Positions 52,074-60,478 of a stretch of DNA of 64,000 bases are shown here, in pieces. Both the position numbers and the translations under genes were made by a program. The DNA lies in NCBI RefSeq assembly GCF_000172555.1, contig NZ_ABOX02000027.1, positions 1 to 64,000 of the forward strand, read 5' to 3'. Under the pieces are notes generated by a model. It did no database searches and was not told the DNA's origin. It saw only the letters and a program-made list of their open reading frames with translations. The first letter of the stretch is position 1. Each line of letters starts with the position of its first letter. Origin of the DNA: Pedosphaera parvula Ellin514 (GTDB lineage Bacteria; Verrucomicrobiota; Verrucomicrobiia; Limisphaerales; Pedosphaeraceae).

Positions 52074-52961
52074 ATGGCATACGAAATCAAAAAGGGGGGA
52101 GAGCTTGAGGATGAGCTACGCCGTGCGGCGCGGAGGCAGGCTCGATGCGCGGTGAGGCATCTGAAGGAAAGGAATGCGAGGGGAGTTGGAGAGTCCGTTC
52201 ACGAGGCTCGAAAGAATTTGAAGAAGATCCGTGGGTTGATCCGGTTGGTGCGCGCGAACCTGGGGAAGAAGTTTTACAATAAGGAAAATCGATCTTTTCG
52301 GGACATAGCGAAGGTTTTGTCGGCCCGAAGAGATGTCGAGGTTTTGATCAAGACGCTCAAAAAATTTCGATCAGCTCATCGGTTTGCAGCCTCGAATCCG
52401 GCACTGACAAAATTGCACAAATCCTTAATCAAGCAGGAGAAGGAAGTTGCCGGAAAAATGAAGCATGAGAGCAAACAAGTATTGAAAAATCTTAAATCCG
52501 CGCGGCGACGCACAAAGGATTGGCCGATTGGGAAGATCAAGCGATCTGACCTTTGCATTGGCTTCAAGGCAACTTATCGGCGGGGACGCAGGGCCTTTCA
52601 GAAAGCCCGGACCCAACCCAGTCCGGAGAATCTACACGAATGGAGAAAGCGGGTGAAAGATCTTGGATATCACTTCGCGCTGCTCAAGCAGTTTGGTTCG
52701 AAGAGATTGGGTTCCTATTGCACCGATTTAACATTGCTGGGTGATCGCCTTGGTGATGATCATGATCTCGTGATGTTGGCGACGGCTGTGCAAGCTAATT
52801 TGCCTACTCCGCACGAATTCGCCACGATTTCAAAATCAATTGATGCCAGCCGAAAACCATTGCAGAAATCAGTTTTTCGCCTGGGGAAAAAGCTGTATGC
52901 CGAAATACCTAAAACTTTTGTCGTTCGAATAAAAAAGGACTGGGCAAGGCAAAGAAAATAA
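52074..52961 (+). CDS. CHAD-domain protein
   Basis: 295-aa helical protein. CHAD domains bind polyphosphate granules through basic and His-rich surfaces. The signatures occur twice, as in the duplicated CHAD fold: VHEARKNLKKIRGLIRLVRANLG near residue 45 and LHEWRKRVKDLGYHFALLKQ near 190, with LGDRLGDDHDLVMLATAV after. Very basic overall, with many Lys/Arg. The ATG is preceded by AAAGG. No CYTH domain or polyphosphate kinase gene is adjacent; the next plus-strand gene is the potassium transporter. Confidence 0.87.
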   Translation: MAYEIKKGGELEDELRRAARRQARCAVRHLKERNARGVGESVHEARKNLKKIRGLIRLVRANLGKKFYNKENRSFRDIAKVLSARRDVEVLIKTLKKFRSAHRFAASNPALTKLHKSLIKQEKEVAGKMKHESKQVLKNLKSARRRTKDWPIGKIKRSDLCIGFKATYRRGRRAFQKARTQPSPENLHEWRKRVKDLGYHFALLKQFGSKRLGSYCTDLTLLGDRLGDDHDLVMLATAVQANLPTPHEFATISKSIDASRKPLQKSVFRLGKKLYAEIPKTFVVRIKKDWARQRK

Positions 52962-53132
52962 AATCAGTTCAATCGTCACGAAAATGTCACCTGATTTCCA
53001 TTTTGATGGAACACTACGCAGCCAAACTGCTGGATGATAATGTGCATCCTGACACTGATTTACATTTTTCTAGTGTTGCTCACCGCGCGGTTTTGCCGGC
53101 TTAGCCGGGAAAGGCGCGGAGGTTTCGCAGAT

Positions 53133-53288
53133 TTATAAAATCCAGGAGATAAAAACGATCAGGAGAACTGCGAAAAAGAAAAACAGGCCGCTGAGAATTT
53201 TCTTGCCATTTTTCGTGCAGGCAGTGGAGCCGCAGTTCTTGCATTGGGTTAAACTATCAGAAATCCGATGACCGCAATAACCGCACAT
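53133..53288 (-). CDS. 51-aa double CxxC zinc-ribbon protein with membrane tail
   Basis: A short frame not usually reported because of its size. ATG at 53288, stop at 53133. It begins MCGYCGHRISDSLTQCKNCG, giving two CxxC knuckles typical of a zinc ribbon, followed by STACTKNGKK and a hydrophobic helix (ILSGLFFFFAVLLIVFISWIL) to the end. This layout of a zinc ribbon facing the cytoplasm on a single C-terminal anchor is common among small bacterial membrane proteins. The upstream sequence lacks a clear ribosome-binding site. Function unknown. Confidence 0.62.
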   Translation of the reverse strand: MCGYCGHRISDSLTQCKNCGSTACTKNGKKILSGLFFFFAVLLIVFISWIL

Positions 53289-53582
53289 GTTAAAAGATGC
53301 CATAATTCTGAAAATTAGAACGGCTTGGGTTGATATCGTTCAAACTTCCCAAATTCTTCATCCAGAAAATCTTCTGAGCCTTCCGAGATCAGTTGTTTTT
53401 TTGGAAGAAGATCCTTTAAAGGATTTTCGCATACGTGCGAGGAAACTGCAAATTCATGAATTTGAAACTTTGCATGATTTGGTATAAAACTGCCTGTAGC
53501 CTAATGGGTTGCGCGTTGGATTGCCATAGCTCGCTTTGACTTGACAGGCGGGCACTGATAACAGTTTTAGTTAGTTCTTTGT

Positions 53583-53720
53583 CTGCTTAATGGTCTGACC
53601 TGTTCAGGCCAGCGGGGAACCCAGATTTTCCGGTAAAACGGATTGGGGCTTACGGTGCCTGCGGCATCGGGAACACTTAGTGGTTCCAGCCCGACAGCTA
53701 ACCTCGTGTGCGTAAACATT
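53583..53720 (+). promoter_or_regulatory. c-di-AMP riboswitch (ydaO-yuaA class)
   Basis: Conserved blocks of the class appear in order: GCTTAAT (53585-53591), GGGGAACC (53614-53621), GGATTGGGGC (53640-53649), GGGAAC...GTTCC, and the highly conserved 3' block CCCGACAGCTAACCTCGT (53690-53707) followed by GCGTAAAC. The class binds cyclic di-AMP and normally switches off potassium or osmolyte transport and cell-wall genes. It precedes a KimA-like transporter, the classic partner. A TTGACA at 53541 is a possible -35. The stretch 53289-53540 holds no other recognisable feature. Confidence 0.88.
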
Positions 53721-53759
53721 AAGGGCAGGAAGCCTTCCAAGACTTTCTTACCCAAACAG

Positions 53760-53778
53760 AGTGCCTATGGCACTTTTT
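53760..53778 (+). terminator. intrinsic terminator forming the riboswitch expression platform
   Basis: AGTGCC, loop TAT, GGCACT, followed at once by further T residues (53774-53778). Located 40 bp after the aptamer and 26 bp before the transporter ATG, so ligand-dependent read-through control is the natural reading (off-switch, by analogy with the known class). Confidence 0.8.
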
Positions 53779-53803
53779 CCGCAGACCGCGAAAGGTGTGG
53801 TCT

Positions 53804-55639
53804 ATGATTGCCAGTAATACACGGCGTCCCCGCAATGTGGATGCGCCGAGGGCGGCCGCTATTCTTTATGGTGACTGGGGAACCAGCAAGGCATACGTGA
53901 TTGGTCTCGCGTTTGCAGTGGCTGGCTACAGTTCGTTTTGGCTGATCGCCGCCATGTGTTTGCTTACGGCCCTGGTCGGGGTGAATTACATGTCCATCTG
54001 CAAACACTATCCCGATGGCGGGGGAGTTTATGCGAGTGTGCGGCATCGTTCGGAAATCATTTCGATTGTCGGAGCGTTTCTGCTGATTGCTGATTACATT
54101 GTAACAGCGGCCATCAGTGCGTTATCAGCCTTTCAATATCTGGGCTTCGCGCATCCGGAGATTTTTGCCGCGATTGCGATTGCCTTGATCGGCGGTTTGA
54201 ATTTCTTCGGACCGAAGAACACTGCTGGTCTGGCCTTTCTCATCTCGATTCCCACGCTGGTGGTGGTGGTGCTGTTGGGGATTTTTTGTCTGCCACATTT
54301 GGGAACCGCGGTGCACAACCTGCAACCGCTATCAGGAGGCTTTTGGAAAAACTGGAATGGTTTTGTCGGAGTGGTATTGGCGTTGTCCGGGGTGGAAGCG
54401 ATTGCCAATGCGACGGGGGTGATGAAACTGAATCCAGGCAGCACAGATGCGAAACCGTGCGTTTCCAAAACTTCGAGCAAGGCCATTCTCTGGGTGATGA
54501 TTGAGGTTTGTGTCTTCACCGCGCTGCTCGGTTTGGCAATGCATGCTTTGCATGGGCTGCAGATCAACAAGGACGATGTCGATGCTCCGGGTGCGACCGG
54601 GGTGCGGGATTACATGCTGCGTTATATGGCGCAGGTATTCGTGACCGGACCATTTGGACTGGCCGCTGGCCATGTTGCCGGCGTGGTGGTGAGCATTGTG
54701 TTTGGGTTGCTTTTGCTCTCGGCCGTGAATACCGCCATTGTGGATTTGATCGCCATTTCTTACTTGATGTCACGCGATGGAGAGCTGCCAGCCTCTTTTC
54801 AAAAACTGAATAAGTTTGGTGTGCCAAACCTCGGCATCATAGTGGCGACGGTCATTCCGGCGATACTTGTCCTGGCGGTCAAAGATATGGCCGGGTTGGC
54901 GGATCTTTATGCTGTCGGGGTGGTGGGAGCCATCGCGACAAATCTCGGGGCCAGTTCGACAGACAAGAAGCTTGGGTTGGCCAAATGGGAACGAACGCTG
55001 ATGTTCGTTACGTTCCTGATTATGGTGGCGATCGAGATTTCGCTCTTTGCGGACAAGCCGAGTGCGCGGGTATTTGCTGTTACAGTGCTGGCGGTAGGTT
55101 TGATATTACGCGGCCTAGCAAGCGAACATATTCAGAGGAAGAAACTGGCTGCGGAGACAAGCGGAGCTTTTGCGAACACGATCATTCCCACTCCGATTGC
55201 AAAAACTGAGGTCGTTGCTCCATCGCAAACAGCGACTGGCGTCCCCATCATGGCGGCCATTCGAGGATTGGGGAAGACATTGGATTTTGCCATCAATGAG
55301 GCGAAGGAGACGCACCGGCCCCTTTACCTGCTCTTCGTGCGCGCACTGCCAGTGTTGAGCGAGCTCGACCAGACACGGAAGTGGCAGGACGATGACGAGG
55401 CTCGCGAAATTTTTACGCTGGCGAACGCGCGGGCGGAAGGGCATCCAATAATTCCCTGTTATGCCGTAAGCGATTCCGTGGCGGATACAATCGTTGATAT
55501 CGCGGCCACGATGGGAGCGAGCCATCTCATTCTTGGCGCGCCCGAACGCAAAGGGCTCGTGCAGATGTTGCGGGGAGATGTGGTGCGGAAGGTATCAAAC
55601 GATCTTCCGGAAGCCATTCATCTATTGGTTTACGCCTGA
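53804..55639 (+). CDS. KimA-like potassium transporter (APC superfamily)
   Basis: 611 aa from the ATG at 53804, eight bases after AAAGG; a GTG at 53795 is possible. About twelve transmembrane helices (residues 10-450) begin APRAAAILYGDWGTSKAYVIGLAFA and include YPDGGGVYASVRHR and ANATGVMKLNPG. The C-terminal cytoplasmic domain (about 485-611) resembles a universal-stress-protein fold (PLYLLFVRALPVL, ATMGASHLILGAPERKGL), as in B. subtilis KimA (formerly YdaO). The c-di-AMP riboswitch and terminator upstream strongly support potassium uptake. The 3' end overlaps the convergent DUF4855 gene by 18 bp. Confidence 0.86.
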   Translation: MIASNTRRPRNVDAPRAAAILYGDWGTSKAYVIGLAFAVAGYSSFWLIAAMCLLTALVGVNYMSICKHYPDGGGVYASVRHRSEIISIVGAFLLIADYIVTAAISALSAFQYLGFAHPEIFAAIAIALIGGLNFFGPKNTAGLAFLISIPTLVVVVLLGIFCLPHLGTAVHNLQPLSGGFWKNWNGFVGVVLALSGVEAIANATGVMKLNPGSTDAKPCVSKTSSKAILWVMIEVCVFTALLGLAMHALHGLQINKDDVDAPGATGVRDYMLRYMAQVFVTGPFGLAAGHVAGVVVSIVFGLLLLSAVNTAIVDLIAISYLMSRDGELPASFQKLNKFGVPNLGIIVATVIPAILVLAVKDMAGLADLYAVGVVGAIATNLGASSTDKKLGLAKWERTLMFVTFLIMVAIEISLFADKPSARVFAVTVLAVGLILRGLASEHIQRKKLAAETSGAFANTIIPTPIAKTEVVAPSQTATGVPIMAAIRGLGKTLDFAINEAKETHRPLYLLFVRALPVLSELDQTRKWQDDDEAREIFTLANARAEGHPIIPCYAVSDSVADTIVDIAATMGASHLILGAPERKGLVQMLRGDVVRKVSNDLPEAIHLLVYA

Positions 55640-56839
55640 GGCTGGCTTGCTGTTGCGAACTGCCCTGTCCGCCAGGTCCTGTCGATCCAGAACCCAGCGG
55701 GCAAGGCGGTCGTAGAATTGACGGTGTTCGGGTTTTTCGGACTTGGAAATCTTGATGAATGCACCACCACCTTCGTAGTAGGCGATGGCGGCTGAACTCT
55801 TGATTCCATTGGTTTCAAAAGCATTCAGATAAGGCTGCAGGCGTGAGCCGAATCTTTGCGGATCGGTGATGAGTCGACCATCGAGTTCCAGCTCCATGCC
55901 CATGCTGTGTTGACGGGCAAAGTCACATGCCTCCTGCAAGCGGCTAAGAGGCAATTCGGGATGAAAGAAGTAGTTCGGCTGCTGGTATGCGACGTCGAAG
56001 CCGAGTTGTTTCCAATCACCGGAATGAGTTGAGCGCCAGTAAGGAATCCAGAAGAAGCTCAGTTTGTTGGAACGGATGTGATTGCCGATTTCGGGAAGGA
56101 TGATCTTTCGTGAGTCGGGTGCACTTTCTGCGATCCAATAGAATCCGGCAAGCTCAAGATGCGCAGGGGCGAGCTGCTTCCATTTTTCAAGAGCGGCCTG
56201 AATATACCAATCGCAGGCGGCGATACGATCCGTTGGATTCGTGAAATTGAGTTGTTTACCTGCGATTTCACCCCAATCGGTTTGCGTATGATTTGGTTCA
56301 GGAAGTGTGATGACCACCTGGCGTGGGCGGAGTGGTTTGCCGATGCGTTTCTCGGTATTGCCGATGGTTGTTTCCAGGGCAGGAATCGCATGGCCGGGTT
56401 CGAAAAAACGATTTAGAAGCCATTGCCATTGCTCTTTGTGAGCCGGCTTTTGTTTCCATCCCTCCTCGAATTCGGCTCCCTGGCCATCCTTGAATTCCAG
56501 GAACAAGAAGCCATCGAACAGCCATTCTTCCTTGCCGGTCGTGCGATCAGCATAGCTGACGTATGGCTGAAGTTCATCCAAGGTCCAGGCTGGCCGGTTA
56601 CTCATGCCGCAATAGATGATCGTGAGATCGGTGATGTTTGGCCTGGTGGTTTGGTATAATGGAAAGTTAGCCGTATTGGTTTCTGCAGCTCGTGACACCC
56701 GGCGTAATCCGAATACGGTGACGATTACCAATAAACAATAAATCAAACATTTGTTCACGCAGTAACAGAAGCTGGAGCACGAGAAGATATTCAAACCGAA
56801 TTTAAAAGAGATTCGAAGATGAGTTAAAACAGAGGGCAT
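55622..56839 (-). CDS. DUF4855-like exported protein
   Basis: 405 aa from the ATG at 56839; the start is uncertain because an in-frame extension reaches 56938. A hydrophobic segment (CLIYCLLVIVTVFGL) near residue 40 acts as signal or anchor. The body has DLTIIYCGMSNRPAWTLDELQPYVSY, DGFLFLEFKDGQGAEFEEGW, LAGFYWIAE and FFWIPYW, resembling DUF4855, a glycoside-hydrolase-like barrel family; YYEGGGAF lies near the C-terminus. Enzymatic activity is unproven. It is convergent with kimA. Confidence 0.6.
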   Translation of the reverse strand: MPSVLTHLRISFKFGLNIFSCSSFCYCVNKCLIYCLLVIVTVFGLRRVSRAAETNTANFPLYQTTRPNITDLTIIYCGMSNRPAWTLDELQPYVSYADRTTGKEEWLFDGFLFLEFKDGQGAEFEEGWKQKPAHKEQWQWLLNRFFEPGHAIPALETTIGNTEKRIGKPLRPRQVVITLPEPNHTQTDWGEIAGKQLNFTNPTDRIAACDWYIQAALEKWKQLAPAHLELAGFYWIAESAPDSRKIILPEIGNHIRSNKLSFFWIPYWRSTHSGDWKQLGFDVAYQQPNYFFHPELPLSRLQEACDFARQHSMGMELELDGRLITDPQRFGSRLQPYLNAFETNGIKSSAAIAYYEGGGAFIKISKSEKPEHRQFYDRLARWVLDRQDLADRAVRNSKPASGVNQ

Positions 56840-56877
56840 TGCGGATACTAAGTGGGCAAAGCGGTACGCAGAGAAGC

Positions 56878-57729
56878 CTAAGACCCCTTCAGTTTCCAAC
56901 CATAACCACCCCAAGGTTTGTGTTGGAGATGTGCCCAAAAAGCCTCGGCAATTCTTCGGTCCATTTCCCCAAGAATTTCAGGATCGTTGATGTCACGATC
57001 CACATGATTGAAGACACCATCCGTTCCAATTTCCAGGACCAGCCATTTGCCATTCTGCTGAATCAAATCCACGCAACCGAAGGATTCCAAAAGCCCGGCG
57101 GCTGAAAGGGTGGCATGTGCTTGATCTTTGGCTTCTGACGGAGGCTTATCTAAATGAACGTACCGAGCGCCGCGTGCATGAGCCACCCATGGTGATGGTT
57201 TCACGCCGGAAGGAAACCTGCGTACGTTGAATCCAAATATGTCACCAGCAACTCCGTAGAGTCGGTAAACTTCAGGATTCTCCATGCGCACAAATTCCTG
57301 GACGATGTAAGGAGTCGGCCAGTCCGCAGGAATCGTTTCAGCGGGTTTGAGGAGGCGATGACCACTGGCACCGCAAGAAATCGGATATTTCAGAGCCCAT
57401 TCCTTTGGCGAGTGCGAGACTAGAGCATTCACCTCTTGCGGCGTGTTCAGGAGATGGGTTTCTGGCGTGGAGATTTTGTGCTTCAAAAAGAGTTCAGCCT
57501 GAAGTCGCTTATCAGATGCAACTCTGATGGATTCGAAAGGAATGAAAAGCTTTTCAGAAGGGGGAGAGGTTTTTTCCCAGCACAAAAGGTAATTAAACTC
57601 GCGTGGCGTATCAGACACCTCCACCCATAAGACTTGTGTCATGTGCCGGGCATGTTCTTCAAATGCCCAAGCACCGCTTCCCTGATTTACAACGGTACAT
57701 GAGGGTAAAACCGCACTCTCCCTATTCAT
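56878..57729 (-). CDS. ATP-grasp domain protein
   Basis: 283 aa from the ATG at 57729 (MNRESAVLPSCTVVNQG). The upstream in-frame extension overlaps the esterase gene and is rejected. ATP-grasp features: WALKYPISCGASGHRLL (nucleotide-binding Lys), PYIVQEFVRMENPEVYRLYGVAGDIFGFNVRRF, and LESFGCVDLIQQNGKWLVLEIGTDGVFNHVDRD, where the Asp and Glu/Asn-like metal ligands sit. It resembles RimK/glutathione-synthase-like ligases, but the acceptor is unknown. Same strand as its neighbours, with gaps of about 40 bp on both sides. Confidence 0.72.
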   Translation of the reverse strand: MNRESAVLPSCTVVNQGSGAWAFEEHARHMTQVLWVEVSDTPREFNYLLCWEKTSPPSEKLFIPFESIRVASDKRLQAELFLKHKISTPETHLLNTPQEVNALVSHSPKEWALKYPISCGASGHRLLKPAETIPADWPTPYIVQEFVRMENPEVYRLYGVAGDIFGFNVRRFPSGVKPSPWVAHARGARYVHLDKPPSEAKDQAHATLSAAGLLESFGCVDLIQQNGKWLVLEIGTDGVFNHVDRDINDPEILGEMDRRIAEAFWAHLQHKPWGGYGWKLKGS

Positions 57730-57772
57730 GGTAGAAAGAGTGCAGGACCCGAATTGAAAAGAAAAGCTGGAA

Positions 57773-59503
57773 TCAGAGATGCGGGGTTGGCGGTTTGATA
57801 GGTGTTTGAGAGGACAAGACACCTTTTGCCTTGGTTTTGCGCTTGTAAACCTTGTCGCCGCAGGTGACGTAGAGATCGTCGAAGTTGCTGCCACCAAGGA
57901 CAACATTGGAGAGCCAGGCTCTTTGTGGTTTTGAGATAATGCCGTTGACGCGGCCAGCTTGATCACAAACTTGCACGCCCATTTCGGTGGCGACGTAGAG
58001 CCGCCCCTGGGTATCAACCGTCATGCCATCAGCACCGCTTTGTGAGGTGCCGTTGGGTGTGTGCAAATAAAAATATTTTTGTTTGTCTACCAAAGAACCA
58101 TCAGACTGAATGTGAAATGAGTAAACAAATTCACCATCGGTGTCAGCAACGAGCAAAAGACTTTGGTCCGGTGTGAACCTAACGCCATTCGGCTTCGTAA
58201 TACCTTCATCAACGACACGCTTCTCACCCTTGGAATTGATAAACCAGACTTTGTGATGGGGTGGATCTGTGAAGTAGATTTCCCCTTTGGAGTTGACTGC
58301 GATGTCGTTTGAATCCGCGTCCTCAGCAATGACAGTTTCCTTTGCATTTTCGTCATAGGATACGATGCGCTTTTTGCCGTTCTGACAGGCGTAGAGCTTA
58401 CCGTCCGGGCCAAACATAAGCCCGTTCGCAGCGAAGGTGTTCTCAGCAAAGACAGAGACTTTGCCATCGAGACCAATTTTGTGAATGCGATTGTTGGGGA
58501 TATCGGTGAAAAAGACTTCGCCTTTGATGTTGGCGGCGGGACCTTCAGTGAATTTGTAGCCGGAGCAAATCAATTGCCATTGCTCGCCTGGAATCAGAAT
58601 GTCCATCAGGGGTTGTTTGGAATCCTTGCCGGCAGTGATGGCAGCAGGATAATCCTTCCAGAGCCACCGCATGGCGTCAGGAAAGATGGCTGTGGCATGC
58701 TTGCCGTTGTGACTGCCATCGCCCCAAATGTGATTGACTTCATAACCTGAGAATTCCAGGGCGGAGAGCATTTCCAGATTGGCAAGATGCCAGTTGCCGC
58801 CGTAGATATTCAAGTCGTTGGAGCCGTCCTGCAGAAAGATGCGAATGGGTTTTGGTTCCGTCTTGCGGATCAAGGTTGGGTATTCGTTCCCGCCCCGAAG
58901 TCCCACATAGGTGCCGATGGAACTGAAAACGCGGCTGAACTGCTGCGGGCGTTCCCAGGCAGCGGTAAAGGCACAAATCGCTCCTGAGCTGGCGCCAGCA
59001 ATGGCGTGGTCATTGCCATTGGTGCTGATGTTGTATTTTTTTGTGACCGCCGGAAGCAGTTCATCCATCAGAAAGCGGACGTAGTTGTCGCCCAGGCCAT
59101 CGTATTCGTAGCTGCGATTGAATCGGTCCAAGGCATTGGTTGAATCGGCAAGGACGCGGCCATGCATAATGAATACACCAATGGTGACGGGCATTTCCTT
59201 TTTTGCGATCAGGTTGTCGAACACGACCGGGGCTTGATACTGAATGCCATCCTGAAAAACCATCAGGCAAGCCGGGTTGGCAGCATCATACTGTTTTGGA
59301 ACGTACACCCAATAATCACGCACGGTGCCTGGGAAAATCTTGCTATGCGCGAAAGTATATTTGGTGACTTCGCCCTTGGGAACGCCGTCCTGCGGTTTGG
59401 AGTCGGGGCCAGGCGGATAATCATCAGCACCAAAAGCAGGCGAAGTTAGACACAGGGCCAGAAAGCTGAAAAAAAGAAATGCGCGCATAAAGGATGCGCG
59501 CAT
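57773..59503 (-). CDS. secreted esterase/SMP-30 (gluconolactonase-like) fusion
   Basis: 576 aa with signal peptide (MRAFLFFSFLALCL, ending AFGADD). Residues 50-290 are an alpha/beta hydrolase of the esterase D/Fes type: nucleophile Ser172 in AIAGASSGA, acid in FLQDGSNDLNIYGG, and His in GDGSHNGKHA. Residues 305-560 form a six-bladed SMP-30/gluconolactonase propeller (EGPAANIKGEVFFTDIPNNRIHKI, ANGLMFGPDGKLYACQNG, PNGVRF, GADGMTVDTQGRLYVAT). Both domains act on sugar esters or lactones, so periplasmic carbohydrate-ester processing is likely; the exact substrate is unknown. Confidence 0.82.
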   Translation of the reverse strand: MRASFMRAFLFFSFLALCLTSPAFGADDYPPGPDSKPQDGVPKGEVTKYTFAHSKIFPGTVRDYWVYVPKQYDAANPACLMVFQDGIQYQAPVVFDNLIAKKEMPVTIGVFIMHGRVLADSTNALDRFNRSYEYDGLGDNYVRFLMDELLPAVTKKYNISTNGNDHAIAGASSGAICAFTAAWERPQQFSRVFSSIGTYVGLRGGNEYPTLIRKTEPKPIRIFLQDGSNDLNIYGGNWHLANLEMLSALEFSGYEVNHIWGDGSHNGKHATAIFPDAMRWLWKDYPAAITAGKDSKQPLMDILIPGEQWQLICSGYKFTEGPAANIKGEVFFTDIPNNRIHKIGLDGKVSVFAENTFAANGLMFGPDGKLYACQNGKKRIVSYDENAKETVIAEDADSNDIAVNSKGEIYFTDPPHHKVWFINSKGEKRVVDEGITKPNGVRFTPDQSLLLVADTDGEFVYSFHIQSDGSLVDKQKYFYLHTPNGTSQSGADGMTVDTQGRLYVATEMGVQVCDQAGRVNGIISKPQRAWLSNVVLGGSNFDDLYVTCGDKVYKRKTKAKGVLSSQTPIKPPTPHL

Positions 59504-59536
59504 TATGAAGAGGACAAGAACAGTTTCAACTAAAAG

Positions 59537-59560
59537 CGATCCTAACTACGATCCTAACTA
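59537..59560. repeat. 12-bp tandem duplication at a stop codon
   Basis: CGATCCTAACTA occurs twice in a row; the second unit contains the stop codon of the PfpI-family gene. Likely a small slippage event in the intergenic region. Confidence 0.9.
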
Positions 59561-60268
59561 AATGACCGGAGTTCCAACCGGTTCCTCTTCCTCTTCCATT
59601 TCCACCCCTTCCCTGGATTCAAAAACATTACTGCCATAGATGGCGGCGGCAACCGCAGCGCCAGCAGTGAGCCAGCCCAAAGTTGGCAGCAGGCGGCCCC
59701 TGCGTGAAGTTTTGATGGACGCCTTGTGCTCGGCAAACAGGGAGATCATCTCACGATTGAACTGGATCAAGTCCAAGGGAGACCGGCTGGAAATCCAATT
59801 GCCGTCACGCACAGCGGCATTATTAACCCAATTGCCGCCCGCGTTGATAACATCGTCCTTAATACCGGGCCAGGAAGTAAGCGTGCGGTTTTTAACCACG
59901 CCTGCAGAAACCAGGACCCATGGTCCGTGACAGATGACGGCGATGGGTTTGTTGGCAGCGTCAAATTCCCGCACAAACTGCAGGACACTGTCACTCTGGC
60001 GCAAAAAGTCCGGGTTTATGTGACCACCAGGTATCAGCAACGCATCGTAGTTGTCGGGGTTGGCCCTGAAAATGGTGCGATTAACCTTAATGTTCTTGCC
60101 GGGAAGGAGAAGGTTCATGCCTTTGATTTTTCCCGGATGCAATGAAATGACCTCTATTTGGGCACCGTGTTTTTCCAGGTGTTTTACGGGAGAGGTTAAT
60201 TCAATCTGTTCAACTCCATCGGCTGCCAGGACGGCAACGCGTATTCCATTCAGTTTCTTTCCGGCCAT
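59558..60268 (-). CDS. DJ-1/PfpI-family protein with C-terminal membrane segment
   Basis: 236 aa. Residues 8-180 are a class I glutamine-amidotransferase-like PfpI domain: VAVLAADGVEQIEL (Glu of the triad region), LIPGGH, and nucleophile elbow ICHGPWVL with Cys113-His114, typical of stress-induced YraA/YhbO proteins (deglycase or glyoxalase III activity is reported for relatives). Unusual is the tail: a basic stretch, a hydrophobic helix (TLGWLTAGAAVAAAIYGSNVF) and an acidic end with EMEEEEE. A strong AGGAGAAA lies upstream of the ATG. Confidence 0.85.
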   Translation of the reverse strand: MAGKKLNGIRVAVLAADGVEQIELTSPVKHLEKHGAQIEVISLHPGKIKGMNLLLPGKNIKVNRTIFRANPDNYDALLIPGGHINPDFLRQSDSVLQFVREFDAANKPIAVICHGPWVLVSAGVVKNRTLTSWPGIKDDVINAGGNWVNNAAVRDGNWISSRSPLDLIQFNREMISLFAEHKASIKTSRRGRLLPTLGWLTAGAAVAAAIYGSNVFESREGVEMEEEEEPVGTPVI

Positions 60269-60434
60269 AGATTTTTCTCCTTAGTTCGTTGATAATCACA
60301 TCCAATAACTGCCGGGCGCAAAGTGGAGTACGCACCTGCACCTCTATTGTGGGAAACCAGTCCTCACAAATGAAGGTAGATCACAAGAGACGCGAGTCAA
60401 GCGGACTAGTGAAACTGACCCAACCAACACGACG

Positions 60435-60475
60435 TTGACAGGGAAAAACTCATGGTATACCGTCCGGTCGGTTTA
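60435..60475 (+). promoter_or_regulatory. promoter with overlapping TetR-type operator
   Basis: TTGACA at 60435-60440, 15 bases, then TATACC at 60456-60461. The -10 overlaps the dyad ACCGTCCGGTCGGT (60459-60472), whose arms ACCGTCC/GGTCGGT pair except at one position, the classic form of TetR-family operators. It directly precedes the TetR gene, so autoregulation is the likely reading. Confidence 0.65.
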
Positions 60476-60478
60476 CGG

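Noticed and set aside
53287-53487. 66-codon plus-strand frame beside the small zinc-ribbon gene
   Set aside because: No ribosome-binding site, no recognisable motif, and it overlaps the start of a more convincing minus-strand gene.
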